Below, piece after piece: positions 27,140 to 38,086 of a stretch of DNA of 64,000 bases. A model generated the notes under the pieces. The model was not told the DNA's origin and ran no database searches. It saw nothing but the letters and a program-made list of their open reading frames with translations. Positions within the stretch are counted from its first letter, which is position 1. Every line of letters begins with the position of its first letter. The translations under genes and the position numbers were made by a program. Source of the stretch: Lonepinella koalarum (GTDB lineage Bacteria; Pseudomonadota; Gammaproteobacteria; Enterobacterales; Pasteurellaceae); the NCBI RefSeq assembly GCF_004565475.1, contig NZ_SRHX01000007.1:1-64000 (forward strand). Direction: 5' to 3'.

Positions 27140-27688
27140 CTAGTCTAATTTAATAAAATGTTCACGATAATAAGCGAGTTCTTTAATACTTTCTCGAATA
27201 TCATCTAAAGCTAAATGGGTATTTTGTTTTTTGAATCCTGCTAAAACTTCAGGTTTCCAACGGCGAGCCAGTTCTTTTAGTGTGCTGACATCCAAATGAC
27301 GATAGTGGAAATAATCGGCTAAATCGGGCATATATTTAAATAAAAAACGTTTATCTTGTGCCACGCTATTGCCACAGATAGGAGATTGTCCTTTTGGTAC
27401 CCATTTGTTTAAAAAGTCGAGGGTTTGCAATTCTGCGGCTCGTTCGGTGAGCTTACTTATTTTGACGCGTTCAATTAAGCCATTTTCTGTATGCGTTTTA
27501 ACACACCAATCACTCATTTTGTTGAGTAATTCATCAGATTGTTTGACGGCTAATACGGGGCCTTCGGCTAAAATAGTCAGATTTTTATCGGTAATGATCG
27601 TGGCGATTTCAATAATCCGTTCTTGTTCAGGATCTAATCCCGTCATTTCCAGATCGATCCAAATGAGATTTTCTTTATCTTGTGGCAT
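27140..27688 (-). CDS. orn: Oligoribonuclease
   Basis: This 182-residue DEDDh 3'-5' exonuclease degrades 2-5-nt RNA fragments and pGpG-type dinucleotides. The ExoI motif [10 protein letters not shown] carries Asp12 and Glu14, with further acidic and His residues at the expected places (LDDIRESI). It is divergent from rsgA, as in many gammaproteobacteria. Confidence 0.95.
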   Translation of the reverse strand: MPQDKENLIWIDLEMTGLDPEQERIIEIATIITDKNLTILAEGPVLAVKQSDELLNKMSDWCVKTHTENGLIERVKISKLTERAAELQTLDFLNKWVPKGQSPICGNSVAQDKRFLFKYMPDLADYFHYRHLDVSTLKELARRWKPEVLAGFKKQNTHLALDDIRESIKELAYYREHFIKLD

Positions 27689-27780
27689 AATATTAAGTAT
27701 CCTATGTAAAATTTGTGCTATTGTAGCAAAATTCGTTAAAAATTTTTATTAAAAATCACCGCACTGTTAAGGGAATCTCA

Positions 27781-28827
27781 TTGGCAAAGCAAAAATTGAC
27801 TCAAAACCAAAAACGCCGTATTCATCGTAATAATGCAAAAGCCCTAGATCGTCATCAACGTCAGCAGAAAAAACAAATAGATTGGCAAGATGATATGCTA
27901 GGGGATACGCAAGATGGGGTGGTGGTGACACGTTATTCTATGCACGCTGATGTGGAAGATGAGCAAGGAAATCTTTTCCGTTGTAATTTACGTCGAACCT
28001 TGTCAAGTGTGGTGGTGGGTGATCGAGTAATTTGGCGATCAGTGCTGGAGCAATTACAGGGGATTAGTGGCGTGATTGAAGCGGTACAGCCTCGCCAAAA
28101 TGAATTGGTTCGCCCAGATTATTATGATGGTTTAAAAGTCATGGCAGCCAATATTGATCGCATTATTATTGTTTCTGCTGTGTTGCCAACCCTGTCGTTG
28201 AATATTATTGATCGTTATTTAGTGATTTGCGAAACGGCGAATATTCCTGCAGTAATTGTGTTAAATAAAGTGGATTTACTTTCTGAACAAGAATTCGCTG
28301 AAGCAGAACAACAGCTGAAAATTTACCAAGATATTGGTTATCAAACTCTGATGATTTCCGCTCAAACGGGCAAAAATATGCAAAAATTAACCGCACTTTT
28401 ATCTTCTGGCACGTCTATTTTTGTCGGACAATCGGGGGTAGGAAAATCCAGTTTGGTCAATCAAATTATGCCTGAAGTCAATGCGACAACCAATGAGGTG
28501 AGTGAAAATTCAGGCTTAGGACAACATACCACCACCTCATCACGCTTATATCATTTGCCACAAGGAGGAAATCTAATTGATAGCCCCGGCATTCGTGAAT
28601 TTGGTTTATGGCATTTAGAACCTGAGCAAATTACCCGGGGTTATCGTGAATTTCAATATTTTCTCGGCACCTGCAAATTCCGTGATTGTAAGCATCTGGA
28701 CGATCCACAATGTGCTTTACGAGAAGCCGTTGAACAAGGCAAAATTCACCCGGTACGTTTTGAAAATTATCACCGTTTGATATTAAGCCGTGATGAAACA
28801 AAATCACAACGATATTTTGTAGGTTAA
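27781..28827 (+). CDS. rsgA: Small ribosomal subunit biogenesis GTPase
   Basis: This 348-residue circularly permuted GTPase acts in 30S maturation. An OB domain is followed by G4 NKVD, G1 GQSGVGKSS and G3 DSPGIREF in permuted order, then the C-terminal zinc motif [14 protein letters not shown]. Translation starts at TTG (27781) with GGGAA upstream, giving [10 protein letters not shown], which matches the family start. It contains an uptake-signal core. Confidence 0.95.
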   Translation: MAKQKLTQNQKRRIHRNNAKALDRHQRQQKKQIDWQDDMLGDTQDGVVVTRYSMHADVEDEQGNLFRCNLRRTLSSVVVGDRVIWRSVLEQLQGISGVIEAVQPRQNELVRPDYYDGLKVMAANIDRIIIVSAVLPTLSLNIIDRYLVICETANIPAVIVLNKVDLLSEQEFAEAEQQLKIYQDIGYQTLMISAQTGKNMQKLTALLSSGTSIFVGQSGVGKSSLVNQIMPEVNATTNEVSENSGLGQHTTTSSRLYHLPQGGNLIDSPGIREFGLWHLEPEQITRGYREFQYFLGTCKFRDCKHLDDPQCALREAVEQGKIHPVRFENYHRLILSRDETKSQRYFVG

Positions 28828-28892
28828 GTATGGTGTAGCTACTCTTTAGCTATAAAAGATGAGGAGCATCGTTACTATTATAACCCTGTACG

Positions 28893-30209
28893 TCAGTGCA
28901 GGGTTAAATCCTGAATCAAAATCTTAGATCGACGTTGATAATTATAATGTTCTCGTTTTTCCTGTGGCAGATCTTCTACATTGGCTGCGCTAAATCCACG
29001 TTCTTGGAACCAATGAACGGTTCTGGTCGTGAGGACAAATAATTTTTCAATACCTAAATTTTTTGCGCGTTTTTGAATGGCTTCTAATATAATATCACCG
29101 CGAGAGGAGTTACGATAATCGGGGTGAACAGCGACACAAGCCATTTCTGCCATTTTTTCCTGTTCGTAAATATTTAATGCGGCACAAGCGATAATGATGC
29201 CATCTCGGTCAATAATTGTATATTTTTCAATATCCATTTCCAATTGTTCACGAGAACGTTTGACTAAAATACCTTGTTGTTCTAATGGTTGAATAAGTTC
29301 TAATAAACTTGGAATATCACGAATGGTCGCCAAGCGAATGTCTTCGGAATTTTCCATTGAAAGCTGCGTACCCACACCATCACGGGTAAATAATTCTTGT
29401 AGTAATGAACCATCTTCTTCATAACTTAATAAATGTGAACGTTTAACCCCTGCTCGGCAAACATCAATGGCAGCTTGTAAAAAGCGAGCTTGCGAACTGT
29501 GATAGAGATCGTTCTGAATAAACCCTTGCAGGTATCCAACAGCATCTTGCGGTAATAAATCAGAAATGGTTTGTTGTTGTGGATCTAAAATGCCTTGTGT
29601 AGAACAAAAGCCAATCAATTTTTCGGCTTTAATTTTGATAGCGACTTGTGTGGCAATTTCTTCAAAGGGCAAATTAAAACTTTCCCCCGTAACGGATGGT
29701 GCAACAGGTCCGATTAATACAATGGCATCACGTTCTAGTTGTTGTTGAATATTTTCTACTTCAATCCGACGAAGTTTGCCACTTAATAGATAATCCACGC
29801 CGTCATCTACACCTATTGGCTGTGCTAGAATAAAGTTACTACTCACCACATTGAGCAAAGGGGAGTGCGGGAGACGCATAGAAAGTCTTGAGCTAATATC
29901 ATAGTTCAGTTTTCCCGCGGCTTGTTTGACTAGATCGAGGGTTTTTTGATCAGTAATACGAATATTTTTATGGTATTGTGGTTCAATATGATGTTCAAGT
30001 AATAGTTGATTAATTTGCACTCTAGCACCAAAAACAATAACTAATTTAATACCGAGGCTGTGTAGTAATCTTATATCATTGATAATTTTAATGAAATTGT
30101 TACTTGCAACAGTATCGCCATCTAGCATAATGACAAAGGTCTTGCCACGATGCATGTTAACATAAGGGGTGGATTGACGAAACCAATGGACTAATTCAGT
30201 ACTGTGCAT
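28893..30209 (-). CDS. argA: N-acetylglutamate synthase
   Basis: This 438-residue enzyme makes N-acetylglutamate, the first step of arginine synthesis. An N-terminal amino-acid-kinase domain ([11 protein letters not shown]...) with the arginine-binding region is followed by a GNAT acetyltransferase domain from about residue 290 ([16 protein letters not shown]). I start at the ATG at 30209 ([13 protein letters not shown]), which aligns with E. coli ArgA; the longer frame needs a TTG. A hairpin, AACCCTG/CAGGGTT at 28882-28905, spans the stop codon. Confidence 0.93.
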   Translation of the reverse strand: MHSTELVHWFRQSTPYVNMHRGKTFVIMLDGDTVASNNFIKIINDIRLLHSLGIKLVIVFGARVQINQLLLEHHIEPQYHKNIRITDQKTLDLVKQAAGKLNYDISSRLSMRLPHSPLLNVVSSNFILAQPIGVDDGVDYLLSGKLRRIEVENIQQQLERDAIVLIGPVAPSVTGESFNLPFEEIATQVAIKIKAEKLIGFCSTQGILDPQQQTISDLLPQDAVGYLQGFIQNDLYHSSQARFLQAAIDVCRAGVKRSHLLSYEEDGSLLQELFTRDGVGTQLSMENSEDIRLATIRDIPSLLELIQPLEQQGILVKRSREQLEMDIEKYTIIDRDGIIIACAALNIYEQEKMAEMACVAVHPDYRNSSRGDIILEAIQKRAKNLGIEKLFVLTTRTVHWFQERGFSAANVEDLPQEKREHYNYQRRSKILIQDLTLH

Positions 30210-30245
30210 AATAGGGCTTCTCTTTAAATATTTATTCAACTATTT

Positions 30246-30275
30246 TGAATTTATATGCATTTGGATAAATATGCA
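30246..30275. promoter_or_regulatory. Tandem ArgR-box-like sites between argA and the decarboxylase gene
   Basis: TGAAT-TTAT-ATGCA (30246-30259) and TGGAT-AAAT-ATGCA (30262-30275) each resemble the ARG box core TGAAT-N4-ATTCA with one or two mismatches. They lie 37 bp upstream of argA. The 16-bp repeat spacing is shorter than the usual 21 bp. Confidence 0.4.
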
Positions 30276-30359
30276 AGTAAAATTTTTATAAGATATTTTA
30301 TTGCTATCTATGTTATAATTGTATTTGATTATCATTATATTTTATAAAGGGGGAGCATC

Positions 30360-31544
30360 ATGAAAATTAGTCAATATTTTACCCAGCAAAAATGGCAAAA
30401 ATTATTGCAAGCTGGGGAGCAGAAACAAACACCTTATTTAGTGATTGATTTGGCTTATATCAAGGAAAAATATGCGGAAATGATTAGCCTGTTTCCGAAA
30501 GCCAAAATTCATTATGCCATGAAAGCTAGCCCAGCGGTGGAAGTGGTAAGTTTACTCGCCGATCTTGGTTCAAACTTCGATTGTGCATCTATTTATGAGT
30601 TGGATCGGGTATTAGGCTGTGGGGTGGAGCCTGAGCGTATTTCTTATGGTAATACCATTAAAAAGCCAGCCCATGTGCAATATGCCTATGAAAAAGGCAT
30701 TCGTTTATATGCTACGGATTCCAAAGCAGATTTAAAAAATATTGCTCAATATGCACCGGGTTCAAAGATTTTTGTGAGAATTTTGGTGCAAGGCTCGGAT
30801 ACCGCGGAGTGGCCGTTGTCGCGTAAATTTGGTTGTCACCCTGATATGGCTGTGGATTTGTTAGTGCAAGCCCAAAAATTAGGGTTAGAACCTTACGGTA
30901 TTTCTTTTCATGTGGGTAGTCAGCAGAAAGATGTGGCAGCGTGGGACGATGCTTTGGCGAAAGTCAAATACATGTTTGACTGGATGAAATATGAAGAAGA
31001 TATTAAGTTGAAAATGATTAACTTGGGCGGTGGTTTTCCGACCAATTATTTAAGCGAAGTAAACCCGATTAAGATTTATGCGCAAGAAATTCATCGTTAT
31101 TTACAAGAAGATTATGATGAAGATGAAATGCCTGACATTATTTTGGAGCCGGGGCGTTCGTTGGTAGGTGGTTCAGGCGTGTTGGTGTCGGAAGTGGTGC
31201 TTATTAGTCGCAAATCGCGTACCGATTTAACCCGTTGGGTGTATTTGGATGTAGGGTTGTTTGGTGGTTTAATTGAAACCTTGGGGGAAGCTATTAAATA
31301 CCCGATTTATACGCCAAAAATGGAAACAGAAAACGAGCAAGGCACGGTTATTTTAGCTGGACCTACTTGTGATAGTACGGACATTATGTATGAAAATGCT
31401 GGCTATAAATTGCCACAAAATTTAGAAGTGGGCGATAAAGTGTATTGGCTGACCACAGGCGCTTACACGAATTCTTATTCTTCCGTGGAGTTTAATGGTT
31501 TTCCACCGTTAACAGTAATTTATACGGATACAGATAAGGAATAA
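30360..31544 (+). CDS. Type III PLP-dependent ornithine/lysine decarboxylase
   Basis: This 394-residue alanine-racemase-fold (eukaryotic ODC-like) decarboxylase makes putrescine and/or cadaverine in the cytoplasm. The PLP lysine is Lys55 in HYAMKASP. HVGSQ, the phosphate-binding GGGFP, EPGR, the active-site CDSTD and the C-terminal YTNSYSSVEFNGF are all present. Substrate choice between ornithine and lysine cannot be read reliably from the sequence. The start has a strong GGGGGAG RBS. It is divergent from argA and close to potABCD, a polyamine-linked neighbourhood. Confidence 0.85.
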   Translation: MKISQYFTQQKWQKLLQAGEQKQTPYLVIDLAYIKEKYAEMISLFPKAKIHYAMKASPAVEVVSLLADLGSNFDCASIYELDRVLGCGVEPERISYGNTIKKPAHVQYAYEKGIRLYATDSKADLKNIAQYAPGSKIFVRILVQGSDTAEWPLSRKFGCHPDMAVDLLVQAQKLGLEPYGISFHVGSQQKDVAAWDDALAKVKYMFDWMKYEEDIKLKMINLGGGFPTNYLSEVNPIKIYAQEIHRYLQEDYDEDEMPDIILEPGRSLVGGSGVLVSEVVLISRKSRTDLTRWVYLDVGLFGGLIETLGEAIKYPIYTPKMETENEQGTVILAGPTCDSTDIMYENAGYKLPQNLEVGDKVYWLTTGAYTNSYSSVEFNGFPPLTVIYTDTDKE

Positions 31545-31574
31545 CGCACAAACTACAAAACACGGTGAGAAAAA

Positions 31575-31640
31575 TGATCAGCACCCCAAAAGTTGGACTA
31601 ACAACTAACGATTAAGGTGCAGATTTTTATGATTTCACTT
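31575..31640 (+). mobile_element. Fragment of an IS3-family left end
   Basis: TGATCAGCACCCCAAAAGTT followed by GGACT looks like the terminal inverted repeat of IS3/IS150-type elements. The following bases GATTAAGGTGCAGATTTTTATG resemble the leader and start of their first transposase frame, but the frame stops after four codons and no right end is seen. It is probably a remnant, about 65 bp, between the decarboxylase gene and cpdB. Confidence 0.45.
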
Positions 31641-31670
31641 TGTTAAAAAGTTTTGGCGATATAAAAATAT

Positions 31671-31684
31671 TTGATATTAATCAC
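31671..31684. promoter_or_regulatory. FNR/CRP-like site upstream of cpdB
   Basis: TTGAT-ATTA-ATCAC has the same form as the site in the fdxG/fdhD region. It lies about 105 bp before the cpdB start. The flanking T-rich bases also suit CRP. Confidence 0.4.
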
Positions 31685-31788
31685 ATTTTTATAAACACAT
31701 TCTTTTCATTCTACTTTGTTTTTGTAGATTGAACGATTAAATTCAATATTTTGTAATGTATTTTTATTAAATAAAGAAGGAGTTCAAA

Positions 31789-33771
31789 ATGGATCGAAGA
31801 CGTTTTCTACAATTATCTAGTTTCTGTGTTTTTGCTCTTAGTAGTGATAAAGTGCTTTCCGCTGAACAAAGCAAAAATCACAATATGTTTAATTTACGTG
31901 TTGTTTCAACTACGGATGTACATGGTTTCTTAACGGATTTTGACTATTATAAAGATGCATCTACTGAGAAATTTGGTTTTAGTCGTACCGCAACACTTAT
32001 TGAGCAAGCTCGTCAAGAAGTGAAAAATAGCGTATTAGTGGATAATGGTGATTTAATCCAAGGTAATCCCATTGCGGATTATCAAGCGGCGGTAGGTTAT
32101 CAAGCAGGCAAGCCTCACCCCTCAGTACAAGTCCTTAATTTGATGAAGTATGAAGTGGGAACGTTGGGAAATCATGAGTTTAATTATGGACTTGAGTTTC
32201 TGGATAATGTGTTAAAAGAAGCAACGTTTCCGATTATTAATGCCAATGTTTATGATGTAAAAACCAAACAAAATCGTTATACCCCATACGTTATTCAGGA
32301 ACGCCAGTTAATTGATGAACAAGGTAATAAACAATCGATAAAAATCGGTTATATCGGTTTTGTGCCACCGCAAATTATGGTGTGGGATAAAGCCAATTTA
32401 GACGGTAAAGTGTATGTGGAAGATATTAAGCAAACCGCAGAAAAATTTGTGCCAGAAATGAAAAAAGCAGGGGCGGATCTGGTGATTTGTTTAGCGCATA
32501 CTGGACCGAGTGATAAAGAATATGTGGTAGGTGAAGAAAATGCCGCTTTTCATTTAGCTGATGTGAAAGGGATTGATGCTATCGTATTTGGGCATTCTCA
32601 CGGTTTATTCCCGCATAAATCTTTCCAAACCACCAGTACATTGGTGGATATGTTGAATGGTACAGTAAATGGTGTGCCAGAAAATATGTCAGGTTATTGG
32701 GGGAACAATATCGGTGTGATTGATTTGCAACTTTATTACCTTAACGGAAAATGGGTGGTGAATCATGCCACTGCACATATTCGACCAATTTATGATAATG
32801 AGAAAAAAGCGGCTACGGTAGAAAATAAGCCAGAAATCACCGCACTTTTACAGCCCGTACATGAAGCAACACGGAAATTTGTGGCACAGCCAATAGGCAA
32901 ATCGTTAGATGATATGTATAGCTATCTTGCTTTAGTGCAAGATGATCCGACCGTGCAAATTGTTAATCAAGCACAAAAAGATTATGTAGAAAACTATATT
33001 AAGAGTATTCCTGAATTAAAAGATATTCCCGTGCTTTCTGCGGCGGCACCGTTTAAAGTTGGTGGACGTAAAAATGATCCCACTTCTTTTGTTGAAGTCG
33101 CTAAAGGGGATTTAACCTTCCGTAATGCAGCGGATCTTTATCTTTACCCTAATATTCTTGCTACACTAAAAGTGAAAGGGCATCATGTTAAAGAATGGCT
33201 AGAATGTTCGGCGGGTATGTTTAATCAAATTGATCCGAATAAAACTGAACCACAAGGACTAATTAATTGGGAGGGATTTCGTACCTATAATTTTGATGTG
33301 ATTGACGGATTAAGCTATGAAATTGATGTGACGCAACCAGCTCGTTATAACGGTGAATGTGAGTTGATTAATGCCAATAGTGAACGAATTAGAAATCTAC
33401 AATTTAATGGTAAACCTATTGATTTAGACGCAGATTTCTTAATTGCAAGTAATAATTATCGTGCTTATAGTGCTAAATTCTCAGGAACGGGTGAAGAATT
33501 TGTGGCATTCCTTGCCCCAGATGAAAATCGTCAAGTATTAGCAAATTATATTACTAAACAAACCAAGTTACAGGGCGCGATTACACCAACAGCCGATAAA
33601 AATTGGCGTTTAGCCAAAATTGAAAGTGATAAACCACTGGATATTCGGTTTGAAACCTCACCAAGTGAACAGGCAAAAAACTTTATCAAAACGAGATCTG
33701 TTTATCCGTTAGTGGATAAAGGCGTTGATGAGGTTGGGTTCGCGATATATCAAATTGATTTAACGCAGTGA
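31789..33771 (+). CDS. cpdB: 2',3'-cyclic-nucleotide 2'-phosphodiesterase / 3'-nucleotidase
   Basis: This 660-residue periplasmic enzyme hydrolyses cyclic nucleotides and 3'-nucleotides for nucleotide scavenging. Metallophosphatase motifs are clear: [28 protein letters not shown] and VFGHSH, followed by the 5'-nucleotidase C-terminal domain. The N-terminus [11 protein letters not shown] looks like a twin-arginine signal, which would be noteworthy because I recall the E. coli protein as Sec-exported. A strong AAGGAG RBS precedes the ATG. Confidence 0.93.
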   Translation: MDRRRFLQLSSFCVFALSSDKVLSAEQSKNHNMFNLRVVSTTDVHGFLTDFDYYKDASTEKFGFSRTATLIEQARQEVKNSVLVDNGDLIQGNPIADYQAAVGYQAGKPHPSVQVLNLMKYEVGTLGNHEFNYGLEFLDNVLKEATFPIINANVYDVKTKQNRYTPYVIQERQLIDEQGNKQSIKIGYIGFVPPQIMVWDKANLDGKVYVEDIKQTAEKFVPEMKKAGADLVICLAHTGPSDKEYVVGEENAAFHLADVKGIDAIVFGHSHGLFPHKSFQTTSTLVDMLNGTVNGVPENMSGYWGNNIGVIDLQLYYLNGKWVVNHATAHIRPIYDNEKKAATVENKPEITALLQPVHEATRKFVAQPIGKSLDDMYSYLALVQDDPTVQIVNQAQKDYVENYIKSIPELKDIPVLSAAAPFKVGGRKNDPTSFVEVAKGDLTFRNAADLYLYPNILATLKVKGHHVKEWLECSAGMFNQIDPNKTEPQGLINWEGFRTYNFDVIDGLSYEIDVTQPARYNGECELINANSERIRNLQFNGKPIDLDADFLIASNNYRAYSAKFSGTGEEFVAFLAPDENRQVLANYITKQTKLQGAITPTADKNWRLAKIESDKPLDIRFETSPSEQAKNFIKTRSVYPLVDKGVDEVGFAIYQIDLTQ

Positions 33772-33792
33772 TGATGATGTGTTAGAGATGAA

Positions 33793-33816
33793 AAAGGCTT
33801 TCATTTGAAAGCCTTT
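33793..33816. terminator. Bidirectional terminator between cpdB and potD
   Basis: AAAGGCTTTC (33793-33802) pairs with GAAAGCCTTT (33807-33816). The T-rich side is strongest on the minus strand (potD). The two genes are convergent. Confidence 0.8.
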
Positions 33817-33831
33817 AATAAGTTTATAATA

Positions 33832-34935
33832 TTATTTCGCTGCTTTTAGCTCTTGATAATATTTTTCATATAATTCAACTGCTTCGCCAACATCATCTTG
33901 CCATACAGATTTTTGTAAAATTTCTGCTGATGGGTAAATTGCTGGATCATTAATGATCTCTGCTGGAAGTTTTGCTTTAGCTTTCACGTTAGATGTTGGA
34001 TAACCAATTTCTAAGGTTAATTGTTCAGCCACTTTTTCACTTAACATATAGTTAATTAATTTGTGTGCTGCATCTGGGTGTTTTGCATTCGCAGGAATCG
34101 CTAAGGTATCAACCCACAATACAGGACCTTCTTTTGGGAACACTAGATCAATGGTATCTGGTGATTCTTTTTTGGCAATACGTACTGAACCATTCCATAA
34201 TTGACCTACTTCCACTTCACCAGAAATGAAAGCATTTGCAGGGTTATCAGAGTTGAAAGAAAGTACATTGGGACGTAATTTCAATAATTCTTCATAAGCT
34301 GCTTTGATTTCATCTGGGTTAGTAGTATTAGGGTTTAAACCTAATTTTTGTAAAGCAATGTTAAACACTTCACGAGCATCATCTAATAATTGCACTTTAC
34401 CCGCAAATTCAGGTTTCCATAAATCGCCCCAAGATGTAAAATCAGACCCTTTGTAGGTTTTGACGTTATACGCAATCCCCGGTGCACCTAATAATTGTGG
34501 TAAGGAGTATTTATTGCCTTTATCATAGTCTTTATTTAACCAGTCTGGATCAAGTTCAGCAATCACAGGTAATTTGCTGTGATCTAACTCTTTTAACATA
34601 CCTTCACGAGCCATTTTTGACACAAAGTAGTTTGTCGGAGCAATTACATCGTAACCATCAGAACCTGCACCTTGTAATTTCACTTTGGCATACATAGTTT
34701 CGTTAGATTCAAGGCTTGATACGTTGACTTTGATGCCTGTTTCTTTAGTGAATTCATCTAATAGACCATCTGGTACATATTCTGTCCAAGTGTAAAGGTT
34801 TACCACTTTATCTTCACTTGCTGCTGGGGTTGCCGCAAGGGCTGTAGAAGTTTCAGTTTTGCTTTCTTTATCGTTACAACCAGTCAAAGCAACAGCAACT
34901 AAGCTAGCTGCGAAAAGACCTGCTAATTTTTTCAT
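33832..34935 (-). CDS. potD: Spermidine/putrescine-binding lipoprotein
   Basis: This 367-residue solute receptor belongs to the PotABCD polyamine importer. The signal sequence ends in a lipobox (VALTGC), so it is lipid-anchored, unlike the soluble E. coli PotD. The mature chain starts KVVNLYTWTEYVPDGLLDEF and has the expected NYFVSKMAREGML and WVDTLAIP motifs. It is the last gene of potABCD and is separated from potC by 141 bp containing a strong hairpin. Confidence 0.93.
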   Translation of the reverse strand: MKKLAGLFAASLVAVALTGCNDKESKTETSTALAATPAASEDKVVNLYTWTEYVPDGLLDEFTKETGIKVNVSSLESNETMYAKVKLQGAGSDGYDVIAPTNYFVSKMAREGMLKELDHSKLPVIAELDPDWLNKDYDKGNKYSLPQLLGAPGIAYNVKTYKGSDFTSWGDLWKPEFAGKVQLLDDAREVFNIALQKLGLNPNTTNPDEIKAAYEELLKLRPNVLSFNSDNPANAFISGEVEVGQLWNGSVRIAKKESPDTIDLVFPKEGPVLWVDTLAIPANAKHPDAAHKLINYMLSEKVAEQLTLEIGYPTSNVKAKAKLPAEIINDPAIYPSAEILQKSVWQDDVGEAVELYEKYYQELKAAK

Positions 34936-35007
34936 TTAAGATTTTCTCCGTTGAGAGTAATTAAGAGTATCCGTCTTTTTATTTATTCAAATAGAAAGAC
35001 ATAAAAA

Positions 35008-35050
35008 AACGCCTGACTTTGGGCTAGGGACTAGCTTTGGGTCGGGCGTT
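35008..35050 (-). terminator. Hairpin between potC and potD
   Basis: AACGCCTGAC (35008-35017) pairs with GTCGGGCGTT (35041-35050) with one G-T pair, enclosing a second stem GCTAG/CTAGC (35023-35027/35031-35035). On the minus strand a T7 run follows. It probably attenuates transcription into potD. Confidence 0.75.
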
Positions 35051-35076
35051 ATTCTATGCTGAAATGCTAATTTTGT

Positions 35077-35847
35077 CTAGATTTTCTCTTTCTTATTGAT
35101 GAACTGACCAATCACAACTAACAATAAAGAAAGCACAATCATAATGGTGGCTAATGCATTCACTTCTGGGGTTACGCCAGTTTTTACCAAGGAATAGATT
35201 TTCAATGGTAAAATTTCATAGCTTGCACCGCTGACGAAAGAAGAAACAACCACATCATCTAATGATAATGTGAAACTTAACAACCAGCCTGAGATAATGG
35301 CAGGTAACGCTAATGGTAAAATAATTTTACGTAAAATAGTGACTTCACTTGCACCAAGATCACGAGCTGCTTCAAGCATACGTAAATCGAAACCTTTTAA
35401 GCGAGAGAAGACACTGACCACCACATAAGGCAAACAGAACGTAATATGTGCTAATAATAACGACCAAAAACCTAAGGAAATACCCACCATCATAAATAAC
35501 GCTAACAATGAAACCGCCATGACAATATCAGGTGACATCATTACTACAAATAACATACCGCTCACAGCTTGTTTGCCACGGAATTTATAGCGATATAAGG
35601 CAATAGCGGTTAAGCTGCCAATAATGGTAGCAAAAGTTGCGCCGACCACCGCAATCACCACCGAATGAATCGCTGCTTGAATCAGTGTATCATTGTTAAA
35701 TAAACGCTCATACCAGTTCCAAGTAAACCCTTTCCAACTTAAACCATAACGGTCGCCGTTGAATGAGTTACCGACTAAAATCACGATGGGGATATATAAA
35801 TAGGCATATACCACCAACATAAAACCACTACGCAGGATACGACCCAT
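35077..35847 (-). CDS. potC: Spermidine/putrescine ABC transporter permease PotC
   Basis: This 256-residue inner-membrane permease with about six helices has the ABC docking loop EAARDLGASEVTILRKIILP. The start overlaps the potB stop by one base (35847), as in many pot operons. It forms a heterodimer with PotB. Confidence 0.95.
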   Translation of the reverse strand: MGRILRSGFMLVVYAYLYIPIVILVGNSFNGDRYGLSWKGFTWNWYERLFNNDTLIQAAIHSVVIAVVGATFATIIGSLTAIALYRYKFRGKQAVSGMLFVVMMSPDIVMAVSLLALFMMVGISLGFWSLLLAHITFCLPYVVVSVFSRLKGFDLRMLEAARDLGASEVTILRKIILPLALPAIISGWLLSFTLSLDDVVVSSFVSGASYEILPLKIYSLVKTGVTPEVNALATIMIVLSLLLVVIGQFINKKEKI

Positions 35848-36710
35848 TATTCTAACTCCACTTTCTTATTCAGTAATTTATTCGCTTTGTAGTAAACGAA
35901 AATTAATAATGCCATTAAAATGGTTAAGCCAATACTAATTGCTGAACCAAATGGCCAGTTACGCGAAATTAAGAATTCACTCTTAATTACGTTACCTACT
36001 AACAAGACTTTCGCCCCGCCTAATAAGTCGGCGACATAGAACATACCCATCGCTGGCAACAATACCAATAAACAACCAGAGACAATACCCGGCATGGTTA
36101 ATGGAATAATGATCTTAATAAAACGCTGTACCGTGTTAGCACCTAAATCTTTGGCAGCTTCTAATAAACGAAGATCTAATTTTTCAATAGATGAATAGAG
36201 TGGCAAAATCATAAAAGGTAATAGCAAATAGACTAAGCCGATGATAACGGCTACTTCCGTATTAAGAATACGAATAGGTTCGTTAATAATACCAATGGAT
36301 AATAAGAAGTTATTTAAAATCCCTTTTACCCCAAGAAACACTTTCATGCCGTAAATACGAATCAGTGAGTTGGTCCAAAATGGTAACACCAGTAGGAATA
36401 ATAAAAACGGACGGTATTTTTCGTTGATTTTTGTCATGATAAAAGCGAATGGATAACCAATCAGCAGACATAAAATCGTAGCAATGCCCGACATATATAA
36501 GGAATTCCATACCACGGTGCCATATAATGGCTCAAATAAGCGTGTGTAATTCTCGAAAGTAAATGGTAGCGCATAGAAATTGCTGGCATCTTTACTGAGA
36601 AAGCTGACAATAAACACCAAGAAATTAGGTGCAAAAACAAAGAAAATAAGCCAAGCAAAAATAATGCCGACAGTCACTTTCTGGAATTTATTGGTTGTCA
36701 TTTTCATCAT
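35847..36710 (-). CDS. potB: Spermidine/putrescine ABC transporter permease PotB
   Basis: This 287-residue inner-membrane permease has the docking motif [20 protein letters not shown]. It overlaps potA by 23 bp and potC by one base, so potABC is translationally coupled. Confidence 0.95.
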   Translation of the reverse strand: MMKMTTNKFQKVTVGIIFAWLIFFVFAPNFLVFIVSFLSKDASNFYALPFTFENYTRLFEPLYGTVVWNSLYMSGIATILCLLIGYPFAFIMTKINEKYRPFLLFLLVLPFWTNSLIRIYGMKVFLGVKGILNNFLLSIGIINEPIRILNTEVAVIIGLVYLLLPFMILPLYSSIEKLDLRLLEAAKDLGANTVQRFIKIIIPLTMPGIVSGCLLVLLPAMGMFYVADLLGGAKVLLVGNVIKSEFLISRNWPFGSAISIGLTILMALLIFVYYKANKLLNKKVELE

Positions 36711-37803
36711 TCAATACCACTTCCCATTTTTCAATCCAAGTGACCGCCACTTTTTGATCTAATGAGTGATCGATATTCGGGTCGTCTTCGTTAAAGAATT
36801 CGCTAACCAGCACCATTTTTCCGTTATGTTCTAGTTCCACGGTAGATTCAAGGGTCATACCTTTGTAATTACGTTCACGAATATATCCAATAATCGCACT
36901 TGATTGTTCATTATCATCAAGTTCTTCTAATAATACATCTTCAGGACGTAATAATACTTTTAATTTTTGACCCTCATGAACTTGTTGTTCAACATAAATA
37001 TCGCAAATACGACCTTCCACATTGGCTTTAACACGTTGCTCATCAACACGGTGTAATACCACCGCATCAAAAATATTGATTTCACCGATAAATTTCGCCA
37101 CGAATAAATTACTCGGTTCTTCGTAAATTTCACGTGGTGAACCATCTTGCTCAATATTCCCTGTTTTCAATACGATAATACGATCTGACATGGTTAAGGC
37201 TTCTTCTTGATCGTGGGTCACGAAAATAAAAGTAATGCCTAATTGACGTTGAAGCGATTTTAATTCATTTTGCATTTGTTTACGCAATTTGTAATCCAAC
37301 GCCGATAAAGATTCGTCTAGTAATAACACTTTCGGTTTATTAACCACCGCACGAGCAATAGCAATACGTTGTTGTTGACCGCCTGAAAGTTGGCTTGGTT
37401 TACGTTCCGCCATATCTTCTAATTGTACCATACGCAAAGCATCCAGTACTCTGGGCTTAATTTCCACTTCGGGTACTTTTTGCATACGTAATCCAAATGC
37501 CACATTGTCAAAAATCGTCATATGTGGGAAGAGAGCATAACTTTGGAATACCGTATTCACATGGCGATGTTCTGCTGGAATATTAGTCACATCTTCGCCA
37601 TCAAGAATAATTTGACCGCCGTTAACTTCTTCAAAACCTGCAATCAAGCGTAAAACGGTAGTTTTGCCACAGCCGGAAGGCCCTAAAATGGTCACAAATT
37701 CACCATTATTAATGGTTAAATTGAAGTCTTTGATAATGGTGTTATCACCATAGGATTTAGTAAGAGAGCGCAGCTCAACGATAGGTTTAGTCGTTTTTTC
37801 CAC
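36688..37803 (-). CDS. potA: Spermidine/putrescine ABC transporter ATPase PotA
   Basis: This 371-residue ATPase drives polyamine uptake. Walker A is GPSGCGKTT, the signature is LSGGQQQR, Walker B is [12 protein letters not shown], and a C-terminal TOBE regulatory domain follows. I start it at a GTG at 37803 with AGGGAG upstream, which fits the family length. A longer frame also begins with GTG, at 37863, within an inverted-repeat region. Confidence 0.93.
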   Translation of the reverse strand: MEKTTKPIVELRSLTKSYGDNTIIKDFNLTINNGEFVTILGPSGCGKTTVLRLIAGFEEVNGGQIILDGEDVTNIPAEHRHVNTVFQSYALFPHMTIFDNVAFGLRMQKVPEVEIKPRVLDALRMVQLEDMAERKPSQLSGGQQQRIAIARAVVNKPKVLLLDESLSALDYKLRKQMQNELKSLQRQLGITFIFVTHDQEEALTMSDRIIVLKTGNIEQDGSPREIYEEPSNLFVAKFIGEINIFDAVVLHRVDEQRVKANVEGRICDIYVEQQVHEGQKLKVLLRPEDVLLEELDDNEQSSAIIGYIRERNYKGMTLESTVELEHNGKMVLVSEFFNEDDPNIDHSLDQKVAVTWIEKWEVVLNDENDNQ

Positions 37804-37861
37804 TAGCTTTGGTTTTCTCCCTGAAAAACGAATATGGAGTTTAGTTAAATAGAAGTACCAC

Positions 37862-37883
37862 ACTTACTTAACGACAAGTAAGT
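37862..37883. promoter_or_regulatory. Inverted repeat in the potA/pepT intergenic region
   Basis: ACTTACTT (37862-37869) and AAGTAAGT (37876-37883) are perfect 8-bp inverted arms around AACGAC. They lie 59 bp upstream of the chosen potA start, and could be an operator or a leader hairpin. The rest of the 283-bp gap to pepT is AT-rich with no recognised site. Confidence 0.4.
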
Positions 37884-38086
37884 ACCGAATTTTTAAACGC
37901 TTATAATATAGCTATTGTTAGCTAATGAAAAGGGAATAATGTCTTTTTAGCCAAATTTTTTTATTTATAAAGATGTAAATGCGCAAAAATTGATTTAGAT
38001 AAAACTTCGGGTATAAATTTTAGAAAAAAATTGCATTGAAAATTTTGTTTTTGCATAATTAAACAAAGGGTTAAAAGGAGAATACC

